The notes: generated from the sequence alone by a model not told the origin. Numbered from the stretch's first letter, positions 31,690-43,579 are shown. The stretch: 64,000 nucleotides of DNA from Nematopogon swammerdamellus (GCA_946902875.1 OX336336.1:4992545-5056544), one strand, 5' to 3'. Translations and numbers: made by a program.

Positions 31690-32735
31690 TGACTCTAACT
31701 ACTTTCAGCCGCAGTACAATTTTTTTTTATTGTGAGCTCGACATACGGCTCCGAGGCACCCATGTCATGAGTTGTCTAACAGCGACCATGGACATTCGGA
31801 CATATCAGAGTAGACAAATTTTATCGTACATGGCCCGTCCAGCTATTTCTTATTCCGTGGTATCGATTATTTAAAAGTTTATTGTTGATTTCAGTCTTTT
31901 AAGTTTGACTTCAAATATAATCAATAAAGGTATTTCAAGGTAAGATTCCTCAAAAATATATATTTTTTTAAATTTTATGAATAGATTTTTATTCAAAATA
32001 ACTAAGAGAGAACTTACAAATTTAATAACAGAAAGAACTTATAGAGAAAATTAAAACAAAATCTAACCTAAAATAAAACTTACTTTTAACTATCTAACAA
32101 AATAAAACTAAACATTAACTTATAAATGAAAAAATTCTTCTAGTGCAGCCGAGGCAGCCATAAACATATCTTGATCTCTATATATCTGGTAAGTTCTTCT
32201 ACGAAAACCTATAACAAAATAAACACCAAGGTTTCGCGATAAAACTGCAAGAGGTTTACAAAATGTGTTTTTACCTACTATAGCAGTAACCAGAATACCG
32301 ATTTCAGAGAAAATAGGCAATACCATTCTCACTACGATGTTTTGTAGCGAAAATGTTCCCACTAGACAAGTTAAGCTGCCTTGTTAAATCGGATGAAAGC
32401 GAAAAAGCTAGTAAAATGTGCAAACATTTCGGCTTTCCGTCACCGCAGGGCCGAGGTGCTGAGTGATTCGCGAGGAAGGTGGCACCGCGGCGCGGCGGTG
32501 ACAGGGCGGCGACGAACGGTGGCACCACAGAACACGTATTCCACCGCGTAATAACAACTAGAAGTGCCTAAATACCCAGAATGTGCTTCGTCTTCGTGTA
32601 CTTTCCTTTTAATTTAAAATTATCTTCTTTCTCTAAGGCTTGTTTTAAGCGCATATGTAATTTACCGCCATAGAGAGAGCGCATCCCATTCGATGGTAGT
32701 ACCGGCTAGTGCTTTAGTGAATTTAATTAACGAAC
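31690..32735. other. No gene recognised; one GC-rich patch
   Basis: AT-rich, with a GC-rich patch at 32440-32530 open on the minus strand (an ORF rich in Pro and Ala). No motif found. Confidence 0.45.
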
Positions 32736-33115
32736 TAATAAAAACGGTAAAGTGCGAGTTTTACTCGCGCACGGAGGCACGGAGCATCGGCGCATCGATA
32801 GATCCGCTATACCATACCTGTAAAAAAAACATCGGCGTTATCGTTTGTCTTTCTACAATACAAATTATAAAAGTGGCGCCATCTATTATTCAGTAACGTG
32901 ACTAATCGTTTCTTGTATGGTGCCCCCTTGATTTTTTAATGTTTTACTTTTTTTATTATTTGTTGGCACATCGGCAATAATAACACATATTCTGTGACAC
33001 ATATTACGGTTCAAAAGATACAGCACTCGGACAGGCGGACGGACGGACGGACAGACAGACAGACGACGTAGGTTTAGTAATAGGCTTCCGTATGTATACG
33101 GTACCCTAAAAATGT
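32736..33115 (+). mobile_element. Metulj-like SINE
   Basis: A head variant AAACGGTAAAGTGCGAGTTT, TTATTATTTGTTGGCAC, GATACAGCACTCGGACAGGC, GACGGACGGACGGACAGAC, ending GGTACCCTAAAAA. Confidence 0.8.
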
Positions 33116-34234
33116 GCAACATTTTTCCGGTGAGTGTGTACTTTTGTAACCGGTCTTCAAAATGCATATCAATAAAATCGACGACAACCTTTTTGCCCGC
33201 CTTGTGGCTGGCATGGCACCTCACATGGCATGGTTTCGCGGACGCCTGGGAATAGCAACCGTGCCGTTTTCCGCATAAAAAAAATGTATGTCGTTAATGT
33301 TATAAAATAATTTTAGAAAACTGCAATGCACTGATTAAATGCTACAAAAATATATTGATTCTACTATGTCTAAATTTTGAGTTCGCTAGATCTTAAATTT
33401 CTTGTTTTTTGTTTTGTTTTGTTTTTTATTTTTAGTATTTATTAGCAGTAGGTTTGGTTTTATATTATACTTACCATCAATGACGTAAAATCTCTTTGCT
33501 TACCATAGAGAAATAATATGATACATACTTACAATATTTATTCTCAATATTATGGTTTTTTATTAGCAATTAACATGTTGTGTAGTTACCTACTTTAAAT
33601 TTTTGAGACTTGACTGATCTTGAAATGTGATAGAAAAGTCATGGGTCCTGTCAACTACTCTGTCTAAGTATCTAAGATAAATAAATAAAATAATAAATAC
33701 TAGGAATTTTTTTTGTTATTGTGTGAGCAAATTGGAACGCCCTTTCCACTGAGGTATATTTTTCCTGACCCCGCGAGTGACACAGTGGCGCATGACGGCC
33801 GACAGTGACGTTGACAAGTAGTGACCGCCCCCGCCCCCCGCGGCTCCCTCGGCCCCCTGCGACCCTCTGTGGCGCCCCGCCGCTTTCTCACTCGATTATT
33901 CGACTCCGAAAGCTCGACTAATGAGATTTAGTCTAGTCGCTTCGAGCTTTCAATGATCGATTTTATAATCCGGCATCGCAGAGTGGTGTCTCGTAAGAGT
34001 TTTCAAAATAATTCTTGGCTTTTGTAAATCCTAATACCTAGTGGAATATAGAATCCGAAACAAGGAGGGTCTAAGGTCTAATATATATTTTTTAAGTCAA
34101 TGAAATAATTTGAATTAATAATACTTAGATACCTACATATTTTTATTCATATTATGTCCGTCAAATGTCCGTACGGATGAAGGCGGGTTTAAATGTTTTG
34201 TAGATGTTCCCTTTCGAAGCACACAATAAGTGAC
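33116..34234. other. No gene recognised; AT-rich with one GC-rich patch
   Basis: Near 33225-33280 is a short family-B-like 3' scrap (ATGGTTTCGCGGACGCC). At 33820-33890 a C-rich patch is flanked by AT-rich DNA. An imperfect inverted pair built on CTCGA/TCGAG and CGAAAGCTCGACTAATGAG lies at 33893-33950. Confidence 0.45.
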
Positions 34235-34526
34235 CGTTTTTAGGTTTTCGTACTCCGCGCGGAAGCCTATTACTAAGCCTACAACGTCTGTCTGTCTGTC
34301 TGTCCGTCCGCCCGTCCGTCCGATGGCTTTATCTTTGGAACTAGTTATTATTTTTGTGTTACAGAATTTGTGATATTTTGGCGGATATAACAACAAATAT
34401 TAAAAACATGAAAGAGTGAAAAATTAAGGGGGTCCTCATAGAAGAAATGTGTTCTTTTTCAACGTTTTGTTTAGTGGTGCGGAAACCTCGGTGCGCGAGT
34501 CCGTCTCGCACTTGGCCGGTTTTTAC
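34235..34526 (-). mobile_element. Metulj-like SINE
   Basis: Full-length reverse copy: TTAGGTTTTCGTACTCCGCG at the left, head GTCCGTCTCGCACTTGGCCG at the right. Confidence 0.82.
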
Positions 34527-35045
34527 TTTAACTGACCCGTTTTTAAATAAACTTAGAGACGACATTAAAAATATGTCACAAATCTTAAACTTCTTCCTTG
34601 AAAAAAAATATCCTTAAACTGAATCGACTTAATAAAAATTTATGACAAATCGTTTTAATAAAAATTTTCGCGATATCTGCTCGAACTTGAGCGATAATTT
34701 ACGGAGTTCGGAAGGGGGTTCGGTTTTTTATATTTATGGCTTTTGGAAGAGAATATGAAATATATAATTGGCCATGACCGTCAAACAATATATTTGGTAT
34801 CGAAAAATCTACATATATATATATATATATTTTAGGTTGCGTACCTCGAGGAGGTCATGCATGTATCACTCCGCCGTCTGTCACAATAATAACTTCTAAA
34901 CGGTCTATGGTACCAAGTTGAAATTTGGTACGAAATTAGAAAATATTAGTTTGCATAAACACTAGAAATAATTTCTAAAATGTATTAAAAATTATCCATC
35001 AGTCCACAATGTCGAATGTAACATTGAAATACTACAAATATTTTT
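34527..35045. other. No gene seen
   Basis: AT-rich, with a (TA)n tract at 34811-34830. Confidence 0.5.
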
Positions 35046-35150
35046 TAGGTTTTTTTATGGAAACTGACACGGTTGGCTACATCATACAACACGCGTCATG
35101 TCAGCCCCATAACACGTTGGTGAACTAGGTGCCATGTGCGTCAGGGGCCG
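35046..35150 (-). mobile_element. SINE 3' end, truncated
   Basis: TTTATGGAAACTGACACGGT, TGGCTACATCATACAAC, GTCAGCCCCATAACAC, GTGAACTAGGTGCCATG. Confidence 0.8.
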
Positions 35151-35268
35151 GGCGTCGCCGCTCCTCCGCACTCGGCTCGGACAGAGCAAAATGTACACAT
35201 TTCTTACTATACATTTTTATACAATTAAACATAATTTTATTTTTATTTAAATTTCAAAACGGACGGAC

Positions 35269-35558
35269 CACAGAGCATCAAATACCTACCGCGCGCGGCC
35301 CCTCCTAGAGACGCCCTAAGCGATAATATTTGAAACCCAAAAACTACACGCAGTGCTGCTAGCGCTTCGTATGTGTGTGTGTGTGCTAGTATCGACACTA
35401 CACACAGAGAGGAGCAAGTTAGGCACACGCACAAAACAAATGCACACGCACAACACACATATGTAAGTCATAGGCCACGCCCACAGGCTTCAACGGCGTT
35501 GTAGAGAAATCGCGCTCAGGGCGCCTCTAGGAGGGGCGCGCGCATTTGATGCTCTGTG
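35269..35558. mobile_element. MITE with 8-bp target duplication (hAT-like)
   Basis: Terminal inverted repeats CACAGAGCATCAAAT / ATTTGATGCTCTGTG, extending imperfectly through CGCGCG-CCCCTCCTAGAG. GGACGGAC flanks both ends (35261-35268, 35559-35566). The interior has a (GT)n run. No coding capacity. Confidence 0.8.
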
Positions 35559-35559
35559 G

Positions 35560-36293
35560 GACGGACGAACAGATAAATCTGACCGATTTTATAAGCGTCG
35601 TCGTTGGGTAAGGAAACCTAAAAAAGGCTCGATCCTAAAATAAATTGCACATTTGTAGTAAACCATTTATTTTTTTACTTTTAGTAAACAATGTGAAAAA
35701 AATAAATGTAATACATCGGACAACTATTAACTAACAAAGTTAGTTTTTGATTTAAACACGTTTTACTATTTTGAAAATTTAAATACATTTTTATGGCCGA
35801 AGAAATAAATACAAAAAAAATTTACAAACATGGACGGTTAAAATTTCATTATCTTGAAAATTACACATACATTTCAACACAATGCTTACGTAGAAATATA
35901 TAAATTGTTTTTCTCTACAATAGTAGCTTTTTAATAAAATTTTGGGTTTTCACGTTTCCAACGCGTGAATATCAATGCATGTGTATATTTTTTTCCTATA
36001 AGTACGTAATCGGCAATTTTCGCCGCGCGGCTCGCCCATACTACACTGAATACTATTAATACAGTAGGTATATTCTATCGTATATTTTAGACAGACAAGT
36101 AAAGCTGTTTGCTTCCTAACAATTTCTAATGAATACTAAATTAAACCGCATGAATAGCTTTAAAATTGCATTTAAAAGGGTTCAACCCTTTCACACCGCG
36201 CTACTGGTATAATTGAACCCCGCTTGTTTTGTATAATAGAGGAAAATCGTGGAAACAATACCGTGAAGGGGCATAAATGTATTTCTAAAAATA
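35560..36293. other. No gene seen
   Basis: AT-rich intergenic or intronic DNA without repeats I recognise. Confidence 0.5.
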
Positions 36294-37930
36294 GAGTATC
36301 TATCTGTCTATGGGACGACGACATCAAGTACGTCGGCGGAAAGCAGTGGCTACATATCGCTGATGTGTCTGTCTATATATCTATCGGTCTGTATATATAT
36401 CTATCTGTCTCTTTATCTATCTATCGGTCTCTATATCTATCTGTCTGTCTGTTTATCTATCTATCGGTCTCTCTATCTATCTGTCTGTCTGTTTAAATAT
36501 CTATCGGTCTCTCTATCTATCTATATGTCTGTCAACGTCTGTCTATTTGTCTGTCTATATATCTATCTGTCGGTCTGTCTATCTATCTATCGGTCTCTCT
36601 ATCTATCTGTCTGTTTATTTATCTATCGGTCTCTATCTATCTGTCTGTCTGTTTTGGTCTGTTTATCTATCTATCGGTCTCTCTATCTATCTGTATGTCT
36701 GTTTAAATATCTTTCGGTCTCTCTATCTATCTATATGTCTGTCAACGTCTGTCTATCTGTCTGTCTATATATCTATCTGTCGGTCTGTCTATCTATGTGT
36801 CTGTCTATATATCTATCTTTCGGTCTGTCTATCTATCTATCTGTCTGTATATATATCTATCTGTCTGTTTATCTATCTATCGGTCTCTCTATCTATCTGT
36901 CTGTTTATCTATCTATCGGTCTCTCTATCTATCTGTCTGTCTGTTTAAATATCTATCGGTCTCTCTATCTATCTATATGTCTGTCAACGTCTGTCTATCT
37001 GTCTGTCTATATATCTATCTGTCGGTCTGTCTATCTATCTATCTGTCTGTATATATATCTATCTGTCTGTTTATTTATCTATCGGTCTCTCTATCTATCT
37101 GTCTGTCTGTTTATCTATCTATCGGTCTCTCTATCTATCTGTCTGTCTGTTTAAATATCTATCGGTCTCTCTATCTATCTATATGTCTGTCAACGCCTGT
37201 CTATCTGTCTGTCTATATATCTATCTGTCGGTCTGTCTATCTATCTATCTGTCTGTATATATATCTATCTGTCTGTTTATCTATCTATCGGTCTCTCTAT
37301 CTATCTGTCTGTCTGTTTATCTATCTATCGGTCTCTCTATCTATCTGTCTGTTAAAATATCTATCGGCCTCTCTATCGATCTATATGTCTGTCAACGTCT
37401 GTCTATCTGTCTGTCTATATATCTATCTGTCGGTCTGTCTATCTATCTATCTGTCTGTATATATATCTATCTGTCTGTTTATCTATCTATCGGTCTTTCT
37501 ATCTATCTGTCTGTCTGTTTATCTATCTATCGGTCTCTCTATCTATCTGTCTGTCTGTTTAAATATCTATCGGTCTCTCTATCTATCTATATGTCTGTCA
37601 ACGTCTGTCTATCTGTCTGTCTATATATCTATCTGTCGGTCTGTCTATCTATCTATCTGTCTGTATATATATCTATCTGTCTGTTTATCTATCTATCGGT
37701 CTCTCTATCTATCTGTCTGTCTGTTTATCTATCTATCGGTCTCTCTATCTATCTGTCTGTTTAAATATCTATCGGTCTCTCTATCGATCTATATGTCTGT
37801 CAACGTCTGTCTATCTGTCTGTCTATATATCTATCTGTCGGTCTGTCTATCTATCTATCTGTCTGTATATATATCTATCTGTCTATCTATCTATCGATCT
37901 GTCTGTCTATATATCTATCTGTCTGTCTTT
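36294..37930. repeat. Tetranucleotide array with ~204-bp higher-order repeat
   Basis: Built of TATC, TGTC, TCGG and CTCT tetramers. A marker GTCAACG(T/C)CTGTCTAT recurs at 36531, 36741, 36983, 37189, 37391, 37597 and 37799, spacing 210, 242, 206, 202, 206, 202. The largest ORF (393 codons of a Tyr/Leu/Ser/Val/Cys/Ile repeat) exists only because the 4-bp unit has no stops. Confidence 0.93.
36313..36362 (+). mobile_element. RTE scrap inside the tetranucleotide array
   Basis: GGGACGACGACATCAAGTAC, GTCGGCGGAAAGCAGTGG match the RTE coding strand at 23479-23520. Confidence 0.85.
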
Positions 37931-38045
37931 TTTATGGGAATTGACGCGGTTAGCTGCATCCGTGATTTCAACCCATAACACCTTTATTAACTAGGCGCCA
38001 TGCCAAGACTTGCAGTTTTACGTGAAATCCGAACAACGATGAAGG
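37931..38045 (-). mobile_element. SINE, internally deleted
   Basis: TTTTATGGGAATTGACGCGG, CATCCGTGATTTCAACCC, GGCGCCATGCC, then directly CTTGCAGTTTTACGTGAAAT, so the middle of the body is missing. Confidence 0.7.
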
Positions 38046-38179
38046 GATATTGAAACACGTTGTTTTGGTGGGAAATTTTTATATAAAGTGGCTATAGGGT
38101 GACATACTCGAGACTCGAGAAACGTAAATGACGCATGAAATAAATTATATTTCAGGTATAATAGATGGCAATGACTGCC

Positions 38180-38515
38180 GCGGAGGCGGGATGACATATT
38201 CTAACACTTTGGTTGACTAGAAGAAATCACTACTGTTGTTGTTTTGGTTTGGGGTTGGCTCTAGACCTGCAAACTAATCCCGCTTGGTTGGGGGCCTTCG
38301 TGCAAAACCACGCAGTCTCCAGCTACCCCAGCCACCCTATGTCTTCCATGACAAGTCGACCGGGGTGTCTGCAGGCCGCTTATCCCTTAGTCGCCTTTTA
38401 CGACATGCACGGGGAGAGATGCAGTGGGACTATTCTTATTAAGTACCGACCCCACACAGTACCAAAAGAAATCACTACTGTGATAAGTCCGCCTTTGCAC
38501 GCTACATCTGTATGT
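38180..38515. mobile_element. Retroelement scraps sharing the 'GTACCGTGT' head
   Basis: The reverse of the head is at 38378-38462 (CTTAGTCGCCTTTTACGACA, GCAGTGGGACTATTC, ACCGACCCCACACAGTAC). It is joined to an upstream block with GTTGTTGTTTTGGTTTGGGG. Downstream is another 3' scrap (ATAAGTCCGCCTTTGCACGC). Confidence 0.6.
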
Positions 38516-38569
38516 GTTTGTTGTCTTGTTATATTTGGAGTGCGATAAATAATTTATATTATATTCTGT

Positions 38570-38632
38570 TCTATTCTGATCTGTTCTGTTCTGTTCTACT
38601 CTTTTCTATTCTATTTTGTTCCCATTTCCACT
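38570..38632. repeat. Degenerate TTCTG/TTCTA pentamer repeat
   Basis: About twelve imperfect units of TTCTG or TTCTA. Confidence 0.75.
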
Positions 38633-39105
38633 ATGTTACCAGTTACCAGTCACTATTATGAAGTACCTACTGCGGAGAGCACGGCTAGCCCTATCTAGCC
38701 CCCCACTGTCGACTACCCTCTGCTCGGCTCGGCTACCCAACTTTAATTAGTTCCCGACGAACAAAGATGCGACGACGATTGTTAACTGGGTCGTGCCCTT
38801 CGCCTCAAGAGTAGGGGTCATAATCTGTTTTGAAATGTCCATTATATCTAAGAGTCGATTACTTGGTAAATGCCAAAGGGAATTTTCGATAAATTCAAAA
38901 GCATTTCGAGTATTTTCATCAGGTGACGCGCGCTCGGAAAGGATTATCTCAGTTTTTTACACCTGCTCCACTTAATTAATAAGTCTTTGTAGTCAGAACT
39001 CTCAGCAAAATTGTTAATCTTGCTCTCAAGCTGTGTTTTCGATAGACTATCGGCGGTGTTATTATGTAGCTAGTCACTAAAAACTTGTAAAATATATGTA
39101 TAAAA
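38633..39105. other. No gene seen
   Basis: Short ORFs only. Moderate GC around 38670-38800. Confidence 0.45.
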
Positions 39106-39235
39106 AAACATACCCTGCGAAGTTTCTTGTCGGTTCTTCTTCGTGGGCTTACGTCCAGATAGAACAAATTGTGACAAGTTCGAGCGCAGTCTAACTGCCA
39201 TATGAATGATCAATAAACAATACAACAATACAATA
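39106..39235 (+). mobile_element. Non-LTR 3' end scrap ('GAAGTTTCTTGTCGG')
   Basis: GCGAAGTTTCTTGTCGGTTC, ATTGTGACAAGTTCGAGCGC, AATAAACAATACAAC. The related scrap at 40545-40665 has the same order of motifs. Confidence 0.55.
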
Positions 39236-39362
39236 CAATAGTCAGTTACGGTTTCTTAATCCAGCAAGATGGACTAAGGGCGAACGGATCCAGGATGGAC
39301 TAAAATTATGCCTGTCTAAATTCAATAAAAAAAGAAATAGAGAGATAATTAGTTTACTTAAA

Positions 39363-39415
39363 AAAAGCGGCCAAGTGCGCGTCGGACTAGCGCACCGAGG
39401 GTTCCGTACCAACAC
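39363..39415 (+). mobile_element. Metulj-like SINE head
   Basis: AAGCGGCCAAGTGCGCGTCG, GACTAGCGCACCGAGGGTTC, CGTACC. Body absent. Confidence 0.75.
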
Positions 39416-39508
39416 ACAATATATTATTATTAATTGTTTTACTTTAGAACTTTTTTTATGTGCTATAACTACAAATTACCGATTTCCGGATTGGTTTTAA
39501 AAAAATAT

Positions 39509-39664
39509 AAAAACCGCCTTCAAAAATGTATGAAATAAAAAAATAAAAATCGAACCCTAGAGTTGAAGGCGGTGGTGCTAAAGCAAGCAAAAATAACCGA
39601 CCGCCTTCAACTCTAGGGTTCGATTTTTATTTTTTTATTTCATACATTTTTGAAGGCGGTTTTT
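39509..39664. repeat. Perfect inverted repeat, 65-bp arms
   Basis: Arm 39509-39573 (AAAAACCGCCTTCAAAAATG ... AGTTGAAGGCGGT) is exactly reverse-complementary to 39600-39664 with a 26-nt spacer. Within each arm the outer and inner ends both contain CCGCCTTCAA-like blocks. Foldback MITE is the simplest reading. Confidence 0.92.
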
Positions 39665-39799
39665 CTACTAATATTTTTTTTTCAAAGTTGGTACGCTAAC
39701 ATAGAAAAAATAATTAATTTCAACCTCTTTAATAAATGCGTTTGAATTAATAGGGCTGCATACGTCTCAGTTTGAATTATAGAAACATTTGAAAACCCT

Positions 39800-40166
39800 G
39801 TCAGCCTCGGTAGCTCAGTGGTGATGAACGCTGAACCCTGAGCGCGGTCAGTACCTACTTGAATGGGTGACCGCTCGACCGTTGTAGGCTGACCGTGGTT
39901 CGGATTCCACGTAAAATTGTGGGTGCCTTCACTTCTTACCTTACTAGGTGGCAGGGTTTATTCCGCCCGGGTTGGTACCACCGCACTGAATGAAACGACA
40001 GTCGAAACGGCTATGTAAATAGTTCGTGTTTTCCGTCCAGTTCAGTTTAGCCGACATAAAATGGAGGGAAGCACTGACTTGGCACCTAATTCACCCGGTG
40101 TTATGGGCTGACATCTCGGATATTGTAGGTGATGTAGCCAACCATGTCAGTTTCCATAAATAAATA
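39800..40166 (+). mobile_element. 5S/tRNA-headed SINE, full length with target duplication
   Basis: GTCAGCCTCGGTAGCTCAGT, GAGCGCGGTCAGTACCTACT, GAATGGGTGACCGCTCGACC, GTGGTTCGGATTCCACG, common body, GTCAGTTTCCATAAATAAAT. AAAACCCT flanks both ends (39792-39799, 40167-40174). A ~30-bp deletion lies after the A box. Confidence 0.92.
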
Positions 40167-40174
40167 AAAACCCT

Positions 40175-40849
40175 TGACACTACGCCACATAGCCGCCAAG
40201 GGTCTGTCGCTATTTCGCTAAGACTTAGTCCCTTTCGGAGATTGCAAGGAAATACCCACAATTAACAGCAGAGGCGTGAATTTCAAACGCGCGCGGCGCT
40301 GCGATGTTCTTCCTTTGTTATTGTGTGTGAAATAAATTGAGAGCGTAGAACCGGCTATTGATAACATTACATAAAATAAAAAACGTTATGAGTACTTCAG
40401 AGTGCGTCAGGTTCGTTGAAAGTGAAGATCCATTCGCTCTGTCTATCCCATTGGATTTGATGGTGGGTGGATAGCACAGGCGTGTTTAGGTAGTGGTAAA
40501 CATTTTTGTAAAGTAGACTAAGTGCACATTGAAAAAAAAACATTTCCAGTGAAGTTTCTTGTCACTTTATTGCTGTGATAATCGAACTGGCGGAATGTTA
40601 CAATGTAAATATGATAAATCTGAGCGCAGTGTACTGCCAAGAGATGATAAATAAACAATAAAAAAAAAAACGAAAAAACACATGCGTGATGTTAGGTCAC
40701 TTTTAACACTGGCACAAATTGTCAACGGAAGAACTTGCATCCCTTATTCCTTGCCATCAAATATATCTTCACAGCACTCGTCTCAGAGAAACTGAGCACA
40801 TTTTTTTGTTGTTGACATTGGGCTTTGGAGAACCTATCGGTTCTCAAAA
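40175..40849. other. No gene seen; non-LTR 3' scrap at 40545-40665
   Basis: The scrap reads GTGAAGTTTCTTGTCAC, GAGCGCAGTGTACTGCC, AATAAACAATAAAAAAAAAA. The remainder has only short ORFs. Confidence 0.5.
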
Positions 40850-41316
40850 TAGTTTCTTTGTCGCACCGCTAGGATGTGCAACCGTCTTCCAGCGAGTGTG
40901 CTTCCCGAATCATTTAACCCTGAGTGTCTTCAAACTTCGTATCAACAAGCTAGACAGCCTAGCAATAGTCCGCAAATCTGCTGGCATGGCGCCTAAATGA
41001 GCGTGGGTTTTCGCGAGGAGGGGTGTTTTTGGCTCTATTGACCAAAGATTTAAAAGGTTTAGATAAAGCTTCGCCATACTTGGCACGCTATCACACACGT
41101 TAGCATTAAATGTACGGCATGCCACTCATTAATATTAGACAGCAACATACACAATCCATTAGTGCGACAGAGATAGTTATTCGTTCGAGCGCTTTTATTT
41201 TTCGCATTTTTGGTGACGAGTGCTAGCGTCCTTTTAGGAATCTAAACTATATAATATTTGCTATTGACTGCATCTTTGGTCCCTCGGTACAGCCACCCAT
41301 GTTGGTTTACATTAAA
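40850..41316 (+). mobile_element. Jockey/CR1-like 3' end (family B) with nested MITE
   Basis: The frame ends LPASVLPESFNLSVFKLRIN-like, then KLDSLAIV, then KSAGMAPK and a stop. The 3' UTR (GTGGGTTTTCGCGAGGAGGG) is split at 41042 by a 218-bp MITE and resumes at 41261 to CATGTTGGTTTACATTAAAA. Confidence 0.85.
41043..41260. mobile_element. hAT-like MITE nested in a retroelement
   Basis: CTATTGAC is duplicated at 41035-41042 and 41261-41268 and fits the hAT target pattern nTnnnnAn. Ends CAAAGATTTAAAAGGTTTAG and (reverse) CAAATATTATATAGTTTAGA are imperfect inverted repeats. Confidence 0.8.
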
Positions 41317-42496
41317 ACACATATTTGTATTCTTGTATAGTTCTAAGTGGTGGATGGGAATAATCCGTTCATAATGACTTTCATTTCAATGAGTTAATCC
41401 CCATTCTAACCGTTCGATTTGTGTGGACTGTGTACATTTGGAAGAGAGTCTTAAAACCAACAGCGGCGGAGCTTCCACCCGGAAGACTTTATGCCGCATG
41501 CGCTAGTTCCCGCTGCAGGAAGTCGGCAAATATTGATGTACTCATCTGACATTTCGCAAGGTAAAGTTGGATAATATAAAAATTATAATCAGTATCTTTA
41601 CAATGGCGTCAATTGGGGCACCTGTCAGACTGGCATGGCATTCGAAACCATTGCATACGACCGAATGTGCATGGGCGTCGTAAGACACCTTATGGGTTAT
41701 ATATACGCCATACGAACCTGTTCGACGGAGCCATACTGCCTGCGGGAGAAGACGCCTCGCCTCGCTATCAGCTCACTGGCGGATGAGCTGCGGACAAGAA
41801 GAGACCTCACTTAGTTATCTCTCATAGAATGAGAACTTAACAGCACGGGAAATACAATGTTATTACACTGTACTCAGTCAGTGGTACTGGCATCGTATGG
41901 TACCATCACGTCAACTACAGAAACAAATTTATTCGAAATCGGAAGCATTCAATATACAGTGGATCTCAAACCCTTTCTTTCAGGTACCACTAAAACCAAT
42001 ATGTTTAACGGCGTACCACCTTTACCTACAAGAAGCTTATAATAATACTTATCTATAATCTACATTCTTAAATTATCTTTGAAGGTTAGCATCACACCAA
42101 AGTGTGATCTTTCCTCGAATGCAAGTGATCTCGGAATCGAATCTAAAAAATGATTTCTTATCGAATTTAGTCCTCAAAAGTCTTGTTTAAAATAAATTCT
42201 TCGGAACTCACTATGAACATTTGACTGTGGGTTTTTTTATCACTAAGAACAGCAGCATTCAAAATACTATTTACGTTCATCAGCAACACTTTATAAATTA
42301 GGATTCCGAACCGCTGGACAGAGCATACTGGCATATCGCATGTTAATTTTGTTCCAGCACAGACTAGGCGGTGGATATTGAGTTAGAGATGTTCACTTAA
42401 TTGGGAAACTTGTGTCGCCGCAACAAGTTGCGGGAAGTGCCGTGGCAGCTCAGTGTTTACTTAGTTACTCTAGCTTTATGTGTCAACGTCGTATCA
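41317..42496. other. No gene recognised; family A 3' scrap at 41615-41700
   Basis: The scrap reads GGGGCACCTGTCAGACTGGC, ATACGACCGAATGTGCATGG, GCGTCGTAAGACACCTTATG. A 61-codon plus-strand ORF (41857-42042) has no motif. Confidence 0.5.
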
Positions 42497-42592
42497 TAAC
42501 ATACATAAACATACACATACATACATAAATACATACATAAATACATACATACATACATATATACCTACATAAATACATACATACATACAAAG
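42497..42592. repeat. (CATA)n microsatellite
   Basis: Imperfect CATA/AATA run. Confidence 0.9.
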
Positions 42593-42820
42593 TATCCGAA
42601 CAAGATAACTACTCGTATCAAGCAGAAAGTAAGGCACGAAGACCCACCTGCTGCATGACTCGATAGAAGGACGGTGCCAAGGTGAGAGGTTGCTATTATT
42701 GCCCTTTAGCACGGCGCCTTGTCCTTATCCCTTAGTCGCTTTTTGCGACATGCACAGATATGCAGTGGTGCTATTCTTTTATATATCTTTTATAGTATCG
42801 GCCCCACACGTATCAGTTAG
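42593..42820 (-). mobile_element. SINE-like repeat, third family
   Basis: In reverse: CCGATACTATAAAAG, GAATAGCACCACTGCATATC, TGTCGCAAAAAGCGACTAAG, GGATAAGGACAAGGCGCCG, CACCTCTCACCTTGGCACCG, GCAGGTGGGTCTTCGTGCCT. It joins directly to the CATA array. Confidence 0.75.
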
Positions 42821-43579
42821 TATAAGACATAACGGATTCAGTGTGCAAAGCTAAGTACAGTTTTTTAGACAGCCGGCAGGGTGGCGCCGCCCAAAGTTCA
42901 ATGGGAGATCAGACACAGCCAATAACACCCCTCCTTGCGATATCACTCAAAGAGAGGCACCATGCCAGCTATAAGGCTGACAAAAAGGTCGTCGTCTAAT
43001 TTATTAAAACGCCTTTTGAAGATCTCCAGGTTATATAAGCTGGTGACAGATAATAGAGAAAGCTCACAGGAAAACCGTTCCATATTCGTTGCCGCCGATT
43101 CTTATACGCAATTCTTCACCGATTTTACCGAACTTAGAGCGAACTAGTTCGAGAGCTCTAAGCCGTCTAAAGTAGTTAGAACTTAACGCGGAAATTTCTA
43201 AGTAACTCAAACCGAACTTGACAAAGTGGAAGATAGAGATCTTCAGTAATCTCCATTATAATACGCGTACGCCTCTCGTGACCACCGAACGTACCTACGA
43301 GTAGGTATGCTCGGTGCTCGTGACCCACGTATATTATACATTTAAGCTCCGGTTTTACTAAGTGTGATTGATTAAGTAATCGCAAATTAATTATGAGACT
43401 AAATTATACCTACACTTGCAGAAATAGGTGTTTCGTGTCAACTTAATCTAGTATGTACATAGGAACGTCTCGCACGGTCGAGAGGTCTAGATGTTTGGTA
43501 GCTTTCGCGTTGAAAATTGTACTTTAGAGTTGAAAATTGAAATTTAGATTTTGGGAGTAGATTTGAGGGGATAAATAAA
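42821..43579. other. No gene recognised
   Basis: Short ORFs on both strands without motifs. Moderate GC. Confidence 0.45.

Noticed and set aside
36363..37978. 393-, 263- and 193-codon plus-strand ORFs of Leu/Ser/Ile/Tyr/Val/Cys repeats
   Set aside because: They follow from a 4-bp repeat without stop codons read in three frames; no other coding evidence.
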